Assembly (NCBI GenBank): GCA_031472005.1
Contig: PZJY01000009.1
Location: 1,364,001 to 1,428,000, forward strand
Source of the DNA: Tetracladium setigerum
Taxonomy: Eukaryota; Ascomycota; Leotiomycetes; Helotiales
DNA length: 64,000 bases
Reading direction: 5' to 3'
A program made the translations under genes and the position numbers. Position 1 is the first letter of the stretch. Every line of letters starts with the position of its first letter. Positions 37,335 to 47,238 of this stretch are shown here, in pieces. A model generated the notes under the pieces. The model ran no database searches and was not told the origin of the DNA. It saw only the letters and a list, made by a program, of their open reading frames with translations.

Positions 37335-37467
37335 ATAGATCGCGGTTAGTGCAACCCCCGTAGTTCAGAATTATGCAACGTCTTTGTTCGCCCCGGCAAC
37401 TAGTTAGACTTATTACGAAGTTAGAAACCCCAACAAGCTAAGCTAGCTACCCCGGTAGGGTCGACGC

Positions 37468-37505
37468 CTCTGGTGAAAGCCAAACTTGCTTATTTTAATC
37501 TATAT
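37468..37505 (+). repeat. Dispersed ~37 nt element, copy B
   Basis: Near-identical to 32186-32222; about 240 bp upstream of the second HPD-less J-like gene. Confidence 0.6.
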
Positions 37506-37742
37506 AGGTATCTCTCGGGTTAGTGCGCACAATAAAAAATAAGCGAGTCGGGTGTACCCGCCCGGCCCTCTGTCGTTGGCCGAGATGGGGCTTAGCCCCA
37601 CCCACGCTAGCATGCCATTGTCTCCCACCAATCACCTACCGACCTACGTCGTACCCATCTCTATCAATTGCCTTGTCAACTGCCCATATCACAGCCAAAG
37701 TGAGGCTCAAGACCTTGATAGTCTCACCAAAATCACAACAAC

Positions 37743-39209
37743 ATGGCGTCCCAAGAGCAGCTCACTCCTGAGGAGGAAGCCCAGATGGCAGAGTTTGAGG
37801 CGATCTGCAGATTCAGAGACATGGTGCTAGCTGGAACTCATCCTCGTGTGCAGGTGCCAAAAGAATTCGTGAGCCAGTTCCACCTTTTGAGTCTGATCTT
37901 CACTGATTTATCTGAAGCGCCGAAATCATCCTCGGTTCCTAGAAATGCAGGCGGCATCTGCGATGGCTCCCCGCAGGCAAATACGATCTCTCCAAGCCTT
38001 GGTGCAACGCTTCAGCAATCGCGGTCGAGTCAGGTGGCCAGCTCTCCTGGCGAACACAAGTCCTCTGGCGATGTCGTTCCTGTCATCCCACAATTTCCAC
38101 CTCGTCGCTCCGTCATCGTTCCGATCGGTGTCTTTGCTCCGGCGATCGACTATAAGTACAAATACTTTGCCGATATTGGTGCTACACCATATTCGGATGT
38201 CAACGCTCTCCAGCGAGGTTTTGCAGCAAAGGAGCTACATTTCTCTCCGGTTTCCCAGTTTGGCAAGCCAAAGTGGTTTTCGAAGCGTCTTGAGCTTCGT
38301 CAGCGCACGGCGGATACATGGTACCGAGCAAAGAAGGCATACAAAATCTTGTGTGATCCTGACCATCGAGCCAAGCTCCAAGAAGTTCATGGCAAAAAGG
38401 CTATGGCTGAGGGTCAGATGGATCGCAGCCGTCGAGGGAGCGTTGACCAGCAGCTTGCCCATTTATCCCTCGGCCAGAATGTCAGCATCGACTACAACCA
38501 TAACTACTATGCTGATCTGAAAGTCCAACGCAAAGCCACGGTCTCTCGCATCGAAGACGTGTTCGAAACACTCTGGCGATCATACTCTCCAGCCTCAAGG
38601 ATTGGACAGTTGAAGCTGCAATCTGCACAATTCGAGATCCGCCGCCACGCCACCGATCGCTGGTATGGCATCCAGAAGGCATACGGTATTCTTTCTGACC
38701 AGAAAACCCGAGAGAAATATGATAGAGGATATCGAGGCCCTGGTTGGGAGGTCACCCGATTAGGACGAGAGGCCATCGAACGAGAGGCCAGGGAACAAGA
38801 GGTTGTCGAGATGTATGAGCGAAGAAGAGCAATGGCCATAGCGATTCCTGAGCCTGCTTCTTCCGAGGTGGCAAGAGATGCCCCTTCCTCCTCTGGACTC
38901 CGTCCTGCAACTCGAGCTCAGGCTCAGAAGCCCCTTCCCTCGTTCTCAGATCTAACCTCCTGGGTACCTCTTCAGGTTGCAACTCCAACTTCAGCGCAGG
39001 TTCTCAAGACAAGTTCTCTAGAGGGCAAGTTCCCAAGCACTGCCTCCCACGCCCCTTCTCGTTCTAGAACTCCAACTGCAACCAAGGAGGAGCCAAGTTC
39101 GCCAGAAGATGTGAATCCAAGTTTTGCCAATCGAGATCCGGGCAGAGGAAAGACTTGGGCTCGTCCTTGGCCAGGAACTCAAGTTTCGATGCCAAGAAAG
39201 TCAAAGTAA
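37743..39209 (+). CDS. J-domain-like protein lacking HPD (two tandem units)
   Basis: Single exon, 488 aa. Two J-like units: about residues 135-220 (YKYKYFADIGATPYSD, FAAKELHFSPVSQF, ADTWYRAKKAYKILCDPDHRAKL) and 250-345 (DYNHNYYADLKVQRKATVSR, FETLWRSYSPASRI, RWYGIQKAYGILSDQKTREKYDRGY). Both keep the helix III-IV hallmarks (KAY.IL.D...R.K) but replace HPD by SPV and SPA. The rest is disordered and Ser/Pro-rich with a basic C-terminus (MPRKSK). Clearly paralogous to the gene at 32483. Probably not a Hsp70 co-chaperone in the classic sense; might be a binding module. Confidence 0.75.
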   Translation: MASQEQLTPEEEAQMAEFEAICRFRDMVLAGTHPRVQVPKEFVSQFHLLSLIFTDLSEAPKSSSVPRNAGGICDGSPQANTISPSLGATLQQSRSSQVASSPGEHKSSGDVVPVIPQFPPRRSVIVPIGVFAPAIDYKYKYFADIGATPYSDVNALQRGFAAKELHFSPVSQFGKPKWFSKRLELRQRTADTWYRAKKAYKILCDPDHRAKLQEVHGKKAMAEGQMDRSRRGSVDQQLAHLSLGQNVSIDYNHNYYADLKVQRKATVSRIEDVFETLWRSYSPASRIGQLKLQSAQFEIRRHATDRWYGIQKAYGILSDQKTREKYDRGYRGPGWEVTRLGREAIEREAREQEVVEMYERRRAMAIAIPEPASSEVARDAPSSSGLRPATRAQAQKPLPSFSDLTSWVPLQVATPTSAQVLKTSSLEGKFPSTASHAPSRSRTPTATKEEPSSPEDVNPSFANRDPGRGKTWARPWPGTQVSMPRKSK

Positions 39210-39964
39210 GTTACCTAGTTTCGGCAGCCGAAAGATTCAGAAAGGGGAAGTTGGGTGGGATGTTAGCGAGGAGTTCTGTCTGTTTGTTCATATTTCAGTC
39301 GCTGGGGATTTTTTCAAGATGGCAGGAGCGTTGGATGTTGGTGATGAGGAGGAGGATTATGATGTCCTGGTGGCAGGAGCCAGCTGTATCATAGTGCTCG
39401 TTGTAGGTTAGTACACTTTCAATTGCATCGTTGTATTTTAATTTTTTGGAAGGACCAAACCGAGCTAAGATGTGTTGTTTCCTATTTGAGTTGAAACGGC
39501 TTCTTTTTCTATTCTGCAACTCCATATCTTCGAAGTTCCAAATTCCAACCTCGTACCAAAGATATTGGGCTCTAGATCAGTCTATCACATCACTCTACTG
39601 GAGGAAAAGCTTAGGGAGAGACCATGTGAGAACGGTGCTGATTTTTTTGATATACTTACTGTACAGGGAATTATCTGGAACTTGGTGGGTCACGATTTCC
39701 GACCTACTCGATCACCCATTCAAACGCCACTCGAATACCATTTGAAACCTCGCTACAATGAACATGCACGTTTCCAGAGGATTATCGGGGGTGGAGAGAG
39801 ATATCGTACAAAACGAAGGCAGGCGGTCCGAGACCTAAGCGCGGGGTCATTCTACTCTAGGTATCTCTTTCTCTGTACCTATCAATCTGTACTGATATAG
39901 AAAGACTGACATTTATTACAGTCCTGTCCTGACTTTCCGCTCTCTAAGGTTCATCTCTTCTCTT
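39210..39964. other. Intergenic, convergent 3' regions
   Basis: 755 bp between the J-like stop and the AIF-like stop. Several ORFs of 60-110 codons on both strands lack coding bias or splice support. Nothing assigned. Confidence 0.5.
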
Positions 39965-41495
39965 TCATACATCAAGATTTGCAGCAGTACTCAAGTCCGA
40001 ACCAAAGTATGGCCAGACCCTGTCAACTTCCAATTCCACGCTGGTTGCTTTACCAGGGAAGAGATATCCTCCATTTCCCTCATCTGGTACGAAAGTCACG
40101 TTCTCATCCTTTTTATAATCGAATTAGCCATGACCTCCAAGGGACTCAAATTTGGAAAAGAACAAAATGAATGATGGCACTTTACCTTTCCAAGACTCAA
40201 CTTCAAAATACCCTCCATTCCTACCACAGACTCATACTGTCTCAGATTTTTGACTCCATTAATTTGCGACAAGATGTTCTCCCGGACGATTTCTGCCTGC
40301 ATCATTCCTGCTCGCGCCATTCTTGGCGCATTGGCTTCCGCTACGTCTCCAAGAGCATAGACTCTAGAAAGCTTGTCATTCTCCGAGGTCTGTTTTTGCA
40401 AGTCTGATTTCAGCTGTAGCGTTGAGTGTACGAGAATCCGTCCATTTTGGGCGGAAATAGAATCTGTAGCGAAGCCAGCCAAGATGTGGGAATTTGGTGT
40501 TTGGCCAGTACATGGGATCTGTATGTTGTCAATACTACCCACCACTAATTCGTCTCAGATAATCAAGTACTCACGACCAAATCAAAGACTTCAGTTCTCC
40601 CATCCTTGAATACCAGCGTCGAAGCTTCCCACTTACTCGTATCAACTGGCAAGACCGGTCTCTCGCCCAGCACAACCTCCACTCCCAAGGCCTCCAGCTT
40701 CGATTTCACATACTCATGCAACTTCGCGTTGAAATTCGGCAACAGCTGCTCCCTCGAATGCACAAGTACGACTCTCTTTTCCGGAAAGAAGGTCTTAATA
40801 TCACCCGCCAACTGCACGCCCACAGCCCCGCCACCAACCAACGCAATAACACCAGACTCGCCCACTCTTTTCTGCAAAACCCTCAACTCCTCAGCCGCCC
40901 CTCTCTTCGTCCTATTCGCTAATTTTGCCGGGGGGCTTTGTTTCGCCCCTGTCGCGATGGCGAGGAAATCATATGTTATGATTCGACCATCAAATAGCTC
41001 AACCGAGCCGTCATGGAGACTTTTTACACTGCTATTGATGCGTTCGTAGATTCCAGCCGGGGCGTCGTTGAAATAGTTGTCGAAGGGGATGAAGGCTTTG
41101 TGTTCGCTGCCAGTGAGAACGCTGTAGCGGGGGAAGTTGAAGGTGTAGTTGAAGTGTGTGGAGGGTTCGATGAGAATGACGCGGTAGCCGGTGGGGAGGG
41201 ATTGGGAGAGGAGTTTTGTGAGGTGGAAACCGCTGAAGGAACCGCCTATTACGATGATGGTTTTACACTGGTTTTTGTATCTGTTAGTATTTTCGATTGC
41301 GAGGGAGAAAAGTAATTGGGAAATTGCAGCTCTGTTCGTTGTGTCATGAAATATTTAACTCACCTCGGAAGGAGAAAGCGTTTGGTAGTTCTTGCGATGT
41401 TGTTTGATGCGATAACTCCGAATGGGAAGCTGGGCGACCATACGAAGGAGATATGTGAAGTTCTTCAAGAACAACCTGAAGATATCTCGATACAT
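39965..41495 (-). CDS. AIF-like (AMID/AIFM2-type) FAD-dependent oxidoreductase
   Basis: Pyridine nucleotide-disulphide oxidoreductase related to apoptosis-inducing factor-like proteins and external NAD(P)H oxidases. Exons 41495-41364, 41267-40575, 40518-40186, 40108-39965, GT-AG; 433 aa, no frame break. Seen: amphipathic N-terminal stretch (MYRDIFRLFLKNFTYLLRM), FAD-binding beta-alpha-beta CKTIIVIGGSFSGFHLTKLL, IATGAKQSPP, NAD-binding VIALVGGGAVGVQLAGDI, and the second FAD motif RVYALGDVAEANAPRMARAG; C-terminal cap. No classical mitochondrial presequence; the N-terminus could be a membrane-associating helix. The 77 nt last intron is inferred from frame and from the good coding beyond it. Confidence 0.9.
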
Positions 41496-42097
41496 CGCAG
41501 CGGTTGTTGTCCAGGAGCTTCCCCGTGTGTGATCGTCTCTCCAGCAAAAGAAAAAAAATACCGTTTTATCACATCAACAAATAAAAAGAAGAAAGGGAAA
41601 CCCCCTCCCTTTAATAACCACAAAAGAAGTCTTTTTTTCCTCCGAGAGCGGAGACTCGGCCGAAATGGAAATTCCATCATTCATCCCATGTGCTTTTCTG
41701 TGCACCCTCCACCACACATCTTCGAAATTTGCAGCCATCGTCCGGGAGAGTTGTAGAATACGAGGGTGGTGATGGAAGCGATTGGCCTGATTTTGATCTG
41801 ATAAGATTGATGTGCATTAGTGCGTCCGGAGATGACAGGGGCGGCCCTCGGCATATTGTGGATAAGCCGGTTAAACCCGTTGCTGAGACTTTTGGTCTTC
41901 TATGATTATTAATTTATTATCACATCTGATGATGACTGGCGTGCTATAAACTGTACCAAGTTACCAAGCCCCAGTTCTGTGTGCCATTCTATTCTGTTCG
42001 AATCTAGGGACAGTTTTCCGAAGTAACCCCACGTAAAGAAATAGAACCCGCATACGCCATTCCTATATACCACAAGTCCATTCCCACATACACTCTA
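41496..42097. other. Intergenic
   Basis: 602 bp between the AIF-like start and the TLC gene stop. A GTTCGAATC at about 41997 looks like a tRNA B-box but no tRNA fold surrounds it. No gene. Confidence 0.5.
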
Positions 42098-43080
42098 CTA
42101 CGCCGATTTAGCCCTCAAATCTCCCTTCGCCATAATCTTCACAAACCAATAAAAGCCCTGCATATTCAAGAAAACTAGCGACCCCAGCTGTACCATTCCG
42201 AGGAACCATTTCATCTGCGGTACCTCCTGTGCAACCTCCCCATTCCTCATCGACGGGATGACATGTTCTGCACGGATCATGGGATGCTGGTACTGCAATG
42301 TGACTAACATATCCTTCCCCATCTGGACGAGCGAGAGCGTTCCGAAGCCGAGACGGAGAACGGCATATGTTGAGAGCAGGAAGAGCCGATTGAGTGCACG
42401 AATTGGGGTTTGTCTCCTGCCAGAGGTGTCGAGGTGTCTCTGGATATTCAAGAATAGGTTTGGTAGTTCCCATATCAGAAATGTTGCCGTGTAGTGCAGA
42501 GCTTGTGGACGCTTGTTTAATGTTAGAAAGAAAATGGTTCGGAAAAGTGTTTCATTCAGGCGGGGGAATGCGAAGTGTTCAAGAGGACTTACGAAGCCGA
42601 GAGAAACTGTCAAGAGAGCGCAGACGGCATGAAAGAACATGAAAAGACCATACACACTCCTGTTCACCCAAGTTTCCCACAGGTGGTAACAAAAGTAACC
42701 GGTAGCAATCGCGAGACAACGAGCCGTCTCATGATGATAGCCCAGAATCCTTTCTTCAGCCGTCAAATTTTCTCTAAAGTTGACGTGTACGAGTAGGTAT
42801 ATGGCAACACAGGAATTGACACATGACTGTGTGAAGCTGACGAACGTGTCGATCCAGAGATACCGGGCGAGTGTTGCTGCTGGAGTTCTGTCCACGATCG
42901 GGGGTTTGATCACTGTGTAGAGTAGAGGACCGACGAAGGCATACACAGATTGATAGAAGAGTGCTGATAAAACAATGGTTGAGAAGTGATCTGGAAGTGC
43001 TGGGAGATTGAGAATTTGGGGCCAAAAAGGAGGTGGGTATTGAATTTTGAGTGAGCGATTGGATCGAAAAGTGCGGACAT
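42098..43080 (-). CDS. TLC-domain (TRAM/Lag1/CLN8-like) membrane protein
   Basis: Multi-spanning membrane protein of the TLC superfamily, whose members act in ceramide synthesis, lipid sensing or trafficking; the substrate of this fungal branch is unknown. About 327 aa. Seen: ILNLPALPDHFSTIVLSALFYQ near the N-terminus, YLWIDTFVSFTQSCVNSCVAIYL, HETARCLAIATGYFCYHLWET (TLC core), MFFHAVCALLTVSLGF with conserved HHAxxx-type segment, LIWELPNLFLNIQRHLD, and a terminal basic tail. Lacks the Lag1 HHxxD ceramide-synthase signature, so it is not an obvious ceramide synthase. One frame break at about 43036-43042 (one base missing): IAHSKFN passes to PPPFWPQIL; otherwise the start codon is lost. Confidence 0.8.
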
Positions 43081-43950
43081 CGCGAACGAATGTTGGATTT
43101 TGGGGGGCGAGGACGAAGAAAATGCGATGAAGGAAAAGGAAAGAAGTTTACCTCACAAGAGGTACCTCTTTAACTTTGTATCAACAGAAAATCAATGGTT
43201 GAAGAGGAGACTGAGTCTCTGGTAACGGAGTATATGATAGATATCTATTTCAGGCCCGGGAACGACCTAGCCCATGTGGCTACTGACAGGGGGGCCAGCA
43301 GTGCTACTAACCTACTGTAGTAACTGCACAGCAGTACTGCACAGTACTGTACAAGCAAGCATGTAAGCATGTAAGCACGAATAAAAATAGGCGACCTGAA
43401 GAGAAACTTACATTAAAGTGATGATTAAGAGAGGGGTGCTAGTCGAGGGCAATGACCTGTTTTAAGCTTTCACCGCCCAATAAAAAGGCTCTGAGCAAGG
43501 GGGGACGGACCGAAAACCTCTTTCTAGGCATTGCTTACACCTTTGTCCCCCTGATTGAAGACTCAGCCCTACCAGAAACCGAATCTACTTCCCGTCTCAC
43601 AACTCGGCTAATCTTGTTGAACATGCAGCTGTTTGGTGAAAATACGATCCCAATGAACCCTGATGATGCAGGTTTAGAACCTAAACACACAGGCTGAGAA
43701 AGGATAAAGTCAGTGGACCTGACCTGTCGATTGGGCACACGTGGATTGGGAGTCCAGAACACCTTCTACTTATCGGGTTTCTTTTTAGACTTTCTTCCGC
43801 AGAAACATTTAAATCTTCATTAGTGCTTGGCACCTATTCATTGGGATTTGGGGGCCGAAATCTTTTACTTATCATGTTTGTTGGAGTCCCATCTCCTACC
43901 ACAGAATATATTTTAATTCTTTATTAGTTGTTGGCAACCAGATTCTCGCT
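43081..43950. promoter_or_regulatory. Intergenic between divergent TLC and MFS genes
   Basis: 870 bp with both promoters. Short tandem patches: GCACAGCAGTACTGCACAGTACTGTAC and GCATGTAAGCATGTAAGCAC around 43326-43377. No gene seen. Confidence 0.4.
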
Positions 43951-45859
43951 ATGCCTCTCAAAGAACCAAAAAGTACCACGACGGTTATATCCTTATCAAG
44001 TAATTCCGATGAAGAGGCCATCTCCAAAAGCACCCCGGAGGTCCCGCGGGAGAAGAAATCACTGTCTTTTATGCTAGCATTTGCGTCTCTTATGGCTACC
44101 AACTTCATCTCCATCATGGATACGGTCATAGTTGCTACAGCGCTCCCTGCTATCGCACATGGCCTGAATGCACGATCGAATGAAGCCTACTGGGCAGGTT
44201 CTGGTTTTCTTTTTGCACAAGCCGTTAGCCAGCCTTTGTATGGGACCATGTCTAGCGTCTTCGGGCGGAAATCCTGTTTGATGTTTGCCATGGCTATCTT
44301 TACGATTGCGAGCATCTTTTGTGCTGTAGCGAGGGATATGAGTTGGTTGGTGGCCGCAAGAGTGGTAAGTTTCTCATACATTTCTGAATTGCGAATACGT
44401 CTGTCTAACCTGATACGTAATTCCACAGTTCCAAGGTCTGGGGTCAGGAGGAATCAATGCTGTTGGAAGTATCATTGTCACTGACATGGTTTCCCTGCGG
44501 GAGAGGGGAAAATACCTCGGGATCTTGTCAATTGCATCTGCGCTGGGGTTGATTAGTGGAATATTAATGGGAGCTGCGATCGCTGGACGATCAAGCTGGA
44601 GACTGTGAGTTACAGCGTCTCCATAGCATCCGGGATATGGCAGATTCTAACATTTTCAGAATATTCTGGATAAACCTCCCTCTATGTGTGCCGTCAATCG
44701 CTGGAATATACTTCTTTATCAACCTCGAATCAGAACCCCTATCGGTCAAGGAAAGACTGAAACAGGTTGACTGGTCCGGCATTGCGATTTTAACAACATC
44801 ATTGATCTTGCTTCTCTTTGGGGTAACTAGTGGTGGAGTCTTGTATCCATGGAAGTCAGCGGCGGTGATTGCGTCCATTATTGTTGGCGTTTTGGGTACG
44901 GGTATCTTCATCTTGTACGAAGGATGGTATGCAAAAGATCCGATGATCCCACTGAGGATATTTGCGAATCGCACATCTGCCTCTGCATACTCCACTTCAT
45001 TCTTCCTTGGATTTGTCCTGTGGGCCATGCAATACTACCTCATCCTCTACGTATGTATGCCATATCTTCATTCATATTCTGCTGACAGACGTAGTTTCTG
45101 GTCTCGCAAGGCCAATCTCTGGTCGGAGCAGGAGTATCGATCCTCCCTGGCACCATCTTCATCCCCATCACAGCCATGCTGGGGGGCCTCATAATCTCGA
45201 AGTTGCAAAGGTTCAAGGCCGTCAACTCAATCGCGTGGTTGATGATGACAGTTGGGTTCTCATTGATGTCTCAACTGAAAGTCGAATCGCATAAAGCTAT
45301 GCAGTATGGGTATCAGGTTATTTATGCGGTTGGAAGTGGAGTGGTAAGAAAATCTGTCTGTCACAGTATCATTTGCTGATTGAACAGTTATTCCCAGGAC
45401 GATTTTGTGCTGTGCAGGCATCCCAAAGCGATGCTGACGTTCCTATGGTAAGTAATTTCAGTTTCGATAGACGAACTTCGCTGACCTAAAAAGGCGACCG
45501 CATTGGTTTCCTTCGTAATCAGTCTTGGAGAAGCATTCGGTGTAGGAATTGGCGGCGTGGTGTTCCAGAACCAATGGACAAGACATGTCGAAGCTCTCAA
45601 GATACTTCCAGAACCAGTGGTGACATACAAGGAAGCAGAACAGGCCGGAGAACTGATCAAGGTGTTTCCCCTGGCCATTCAAATGGTGTATAGGGTGATC
45701 ATGGCCGATGTTATAGCGACCCTTTTCATTGTGCTTGCGGCATTTTCAGGCTTCGCATTTGTGGTTAGCTTGGGCTCGAGAAATCTGAGTATGGATAGGG
45801 AGACCAAAAGTTCGCAGCAGTTCAAGGAAAAGGAAATTGTAAATAAGAGCGAGTTATAG
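43951..45859 (+). CDS. Major facilitator superfamily drug/toxin exporter (DHA2-like)
   Basis: Proton-driven efflux permease of the plasma membrane. Six exons: 43951-44364, 44429-44604, 44660-45050, 45095-45343, 45388-45447, 45494-45859; 551 aa, no frame break. Seen: acidic cytosolic N-terminus, first span FMLAFASLMATNFISIMDTVIVATALP with the DHA2-type MDxTIV-like motif, YWAGSGFLFAQAVSQPLYG, motif A MSSVFGRKSC, FQGLGSGGINAVGSIIV (antiporter motif C-like region), and roughly 14 spans in total. Substrate cannot be told. Standing alone with no biosynthetic neighbours, so there is no sign of a metabolite cluster. Confidence 0.9.
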
Positions 45860-45960
45860 AACTCAGACGCTACCAAGCAGGAAATAAGCATCAGAACAAA
45901 GATACCTCTACAGTGTTGCGGAACAGCCATGATATTGGATACAACTTTTCAATAATATTT
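45860..45960. other. 3' flank of MFS gene
   Basis: Short spacer, presumably the MFS 3' UTR. No distinct signal. Confidence 0.4.
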
Positions 45961-46530
45961 GAGTAAGTTCGGAGTGACTTCTGCATGATGGAGATGGTGG
46001 TATCTCGGAATTCTGGAGAGGGATTGAATTTCTGCGGTGGAACTCTGCTCGACTCTGAAGTCAAATAAAGAGGAGGCATGCCGTGAATCCGGATTGGCAA
46101 TCGATTTTCGAGTCCAAGAGTATTGATCACTAAGTCCTTCCAGAACAAGTCCCAATTCGTCCCAGAGACCAGACAGATCCAGCAGATCTACCAGCACTCA
46201 CCCTCTCCGAGCTGCTGTCGCAATCCAAAAGAGCTTCAAGAGCTGCTGGGTGTGGCAAGCCGCAAGCTTGATCTTGTCCTTCCGTGACCACATTATCGGA
46301 GGGCCAAGGCGGTAAATACCATATCCCAGCCCGAATCCCAGGACGACCTGCAGTCAATAATCTCTGAATATTATCGAGGATGCCCAAAACGCCCCGGTTG
46401 AAACCTCGGCTCCTGAAGAAGAATACAAACCAACTCGAAGAACAAGCTCTCCGCTGGCTGACGCCCCCCAAGTTCAACACCAGGAGACATGCTGATGGGC
46501 AGCTTTCAGGGCGATTCAAAAGAATATAAG
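45961..46530 (+). pseudogene. Decayed coding-like stretch, strand uncertain
   Basis: On the plus strand one frame reads as protein for about 570 nt (HDGDGGISEFWRGIEFLRW; LPALTLSELLSQSKRASRAA; EGQGGKYHIPARIPGRPAVN; MPKTPRLKPRLLKKNTNQLE) but is cut by several stops, at least four of which (TGA, TAA, TGA, TGA) are one C-to-T change from CGA or CAA. That would suit RIP-type mutation of an old gene. The minus strand also has protein-like frames (LGLENRLPIRIHGMPPLYL), so the orientation is not certain. No family recognised. Final TAA at about 46528-46530. Confidence 0.35.
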
Positions 46531-47238
46531 TGAGTGAGTGGTCTTTCAAGACTTGTGGTGTGTTTGGAAACTCCTATTGCAAGCTCGGACGACATCCGAA
46601 AATGAAGACAGGACGGGGCACGTGACTTGGAGGCGTTCAGCCGAGGCAAATGACTGGAGGAAAATCGGCATCCCGCCTCATGGCCAAGTATTCAGTAGCT
46701 GGGGGTCAAAACATCTGGCAAATTGCACAGCTGCACTTCCTCTCACTTCCTTGCATTGTTTGTGCACAACTCCTGGCATCTCCTGGCATCTCATCTCCCC
46801 TCGTTCTCCTCGTTTTTAGCCCCCGGAACAACTCAGGCCGGAACAACTTTAAATGGCGCCCTACCCCAGCTTTTCTTCAGCTCTCCCATAGGACGAGAGG
46901 GCGATGTTCCTGCAGGCCCGTTCCTCTATTCATCTCTCCATCAAATATTCCGTCTTGGAACTCCGGGGTTTCTGTGGCAAACCTCGTTTTTACTCCTCAT
47001 TACCATGCTCCTGACTGCGGCGACTGACAGAAACGGACGACTTTGATCGATCTCATGAGCAATGGAGACTAGGGAGTACGTAGGGGAGCTGCAGGAACCG
47101 GGATATCTTTAATCCTCTTTAGATTGAAATGGGATGAGATGAGATGAAATGATCCTGCTTGAAATTATATAAAGAGCACCTGGTACCTCCTCCCTTTGGT
47201 ATCTTCACCTCCATCCTTGATCAATCACAGGTATCAAC
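46531..47238 (+). promoter_or_regulatory. Pectate lyase upstream region
   Basis: About 700 bp. A CACGTG at 46619-46624 and a good TATA box, TATATAAA, at 47166-47173, about 65 bp before the start codon; a TATA box is unusual among the genes here and suits a strongly inducible gene. GGGATGAGATGAGATGA repeat at about 47130-47150. Confidence 0.5.
47166..47173 (+). promoter_or_regulatory. TATA box of pectate lyase gene
   Basis: TATATAAA about 65 bp upstream of the ATG at 47239; position suits a core promoter element. Confidence 0.6.

Larger units (their letters stand above)
36155..37742. other. Long AT-rich intergenic region with repeat remnants
   Basis: About 1.6 kb without a supported gene. 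Contains an inverted copy of the dispersed element (36838-36862), a G9 run at about 37279-37287, a hairpin at 37293-37334, several GCGA/AAGCGA-containing patches and copy B of the element (37468-37505). Only 37506-37742 looks like an ordinary promoter/leader for the J-like gene. Confidence 0.5.

Noticed and set aside
41985..42010. GTTCGAATC resembling a tRNA B-box
   Set aside because: No matching T-stem, A-box or acceptor stem at the right distances on either strand.
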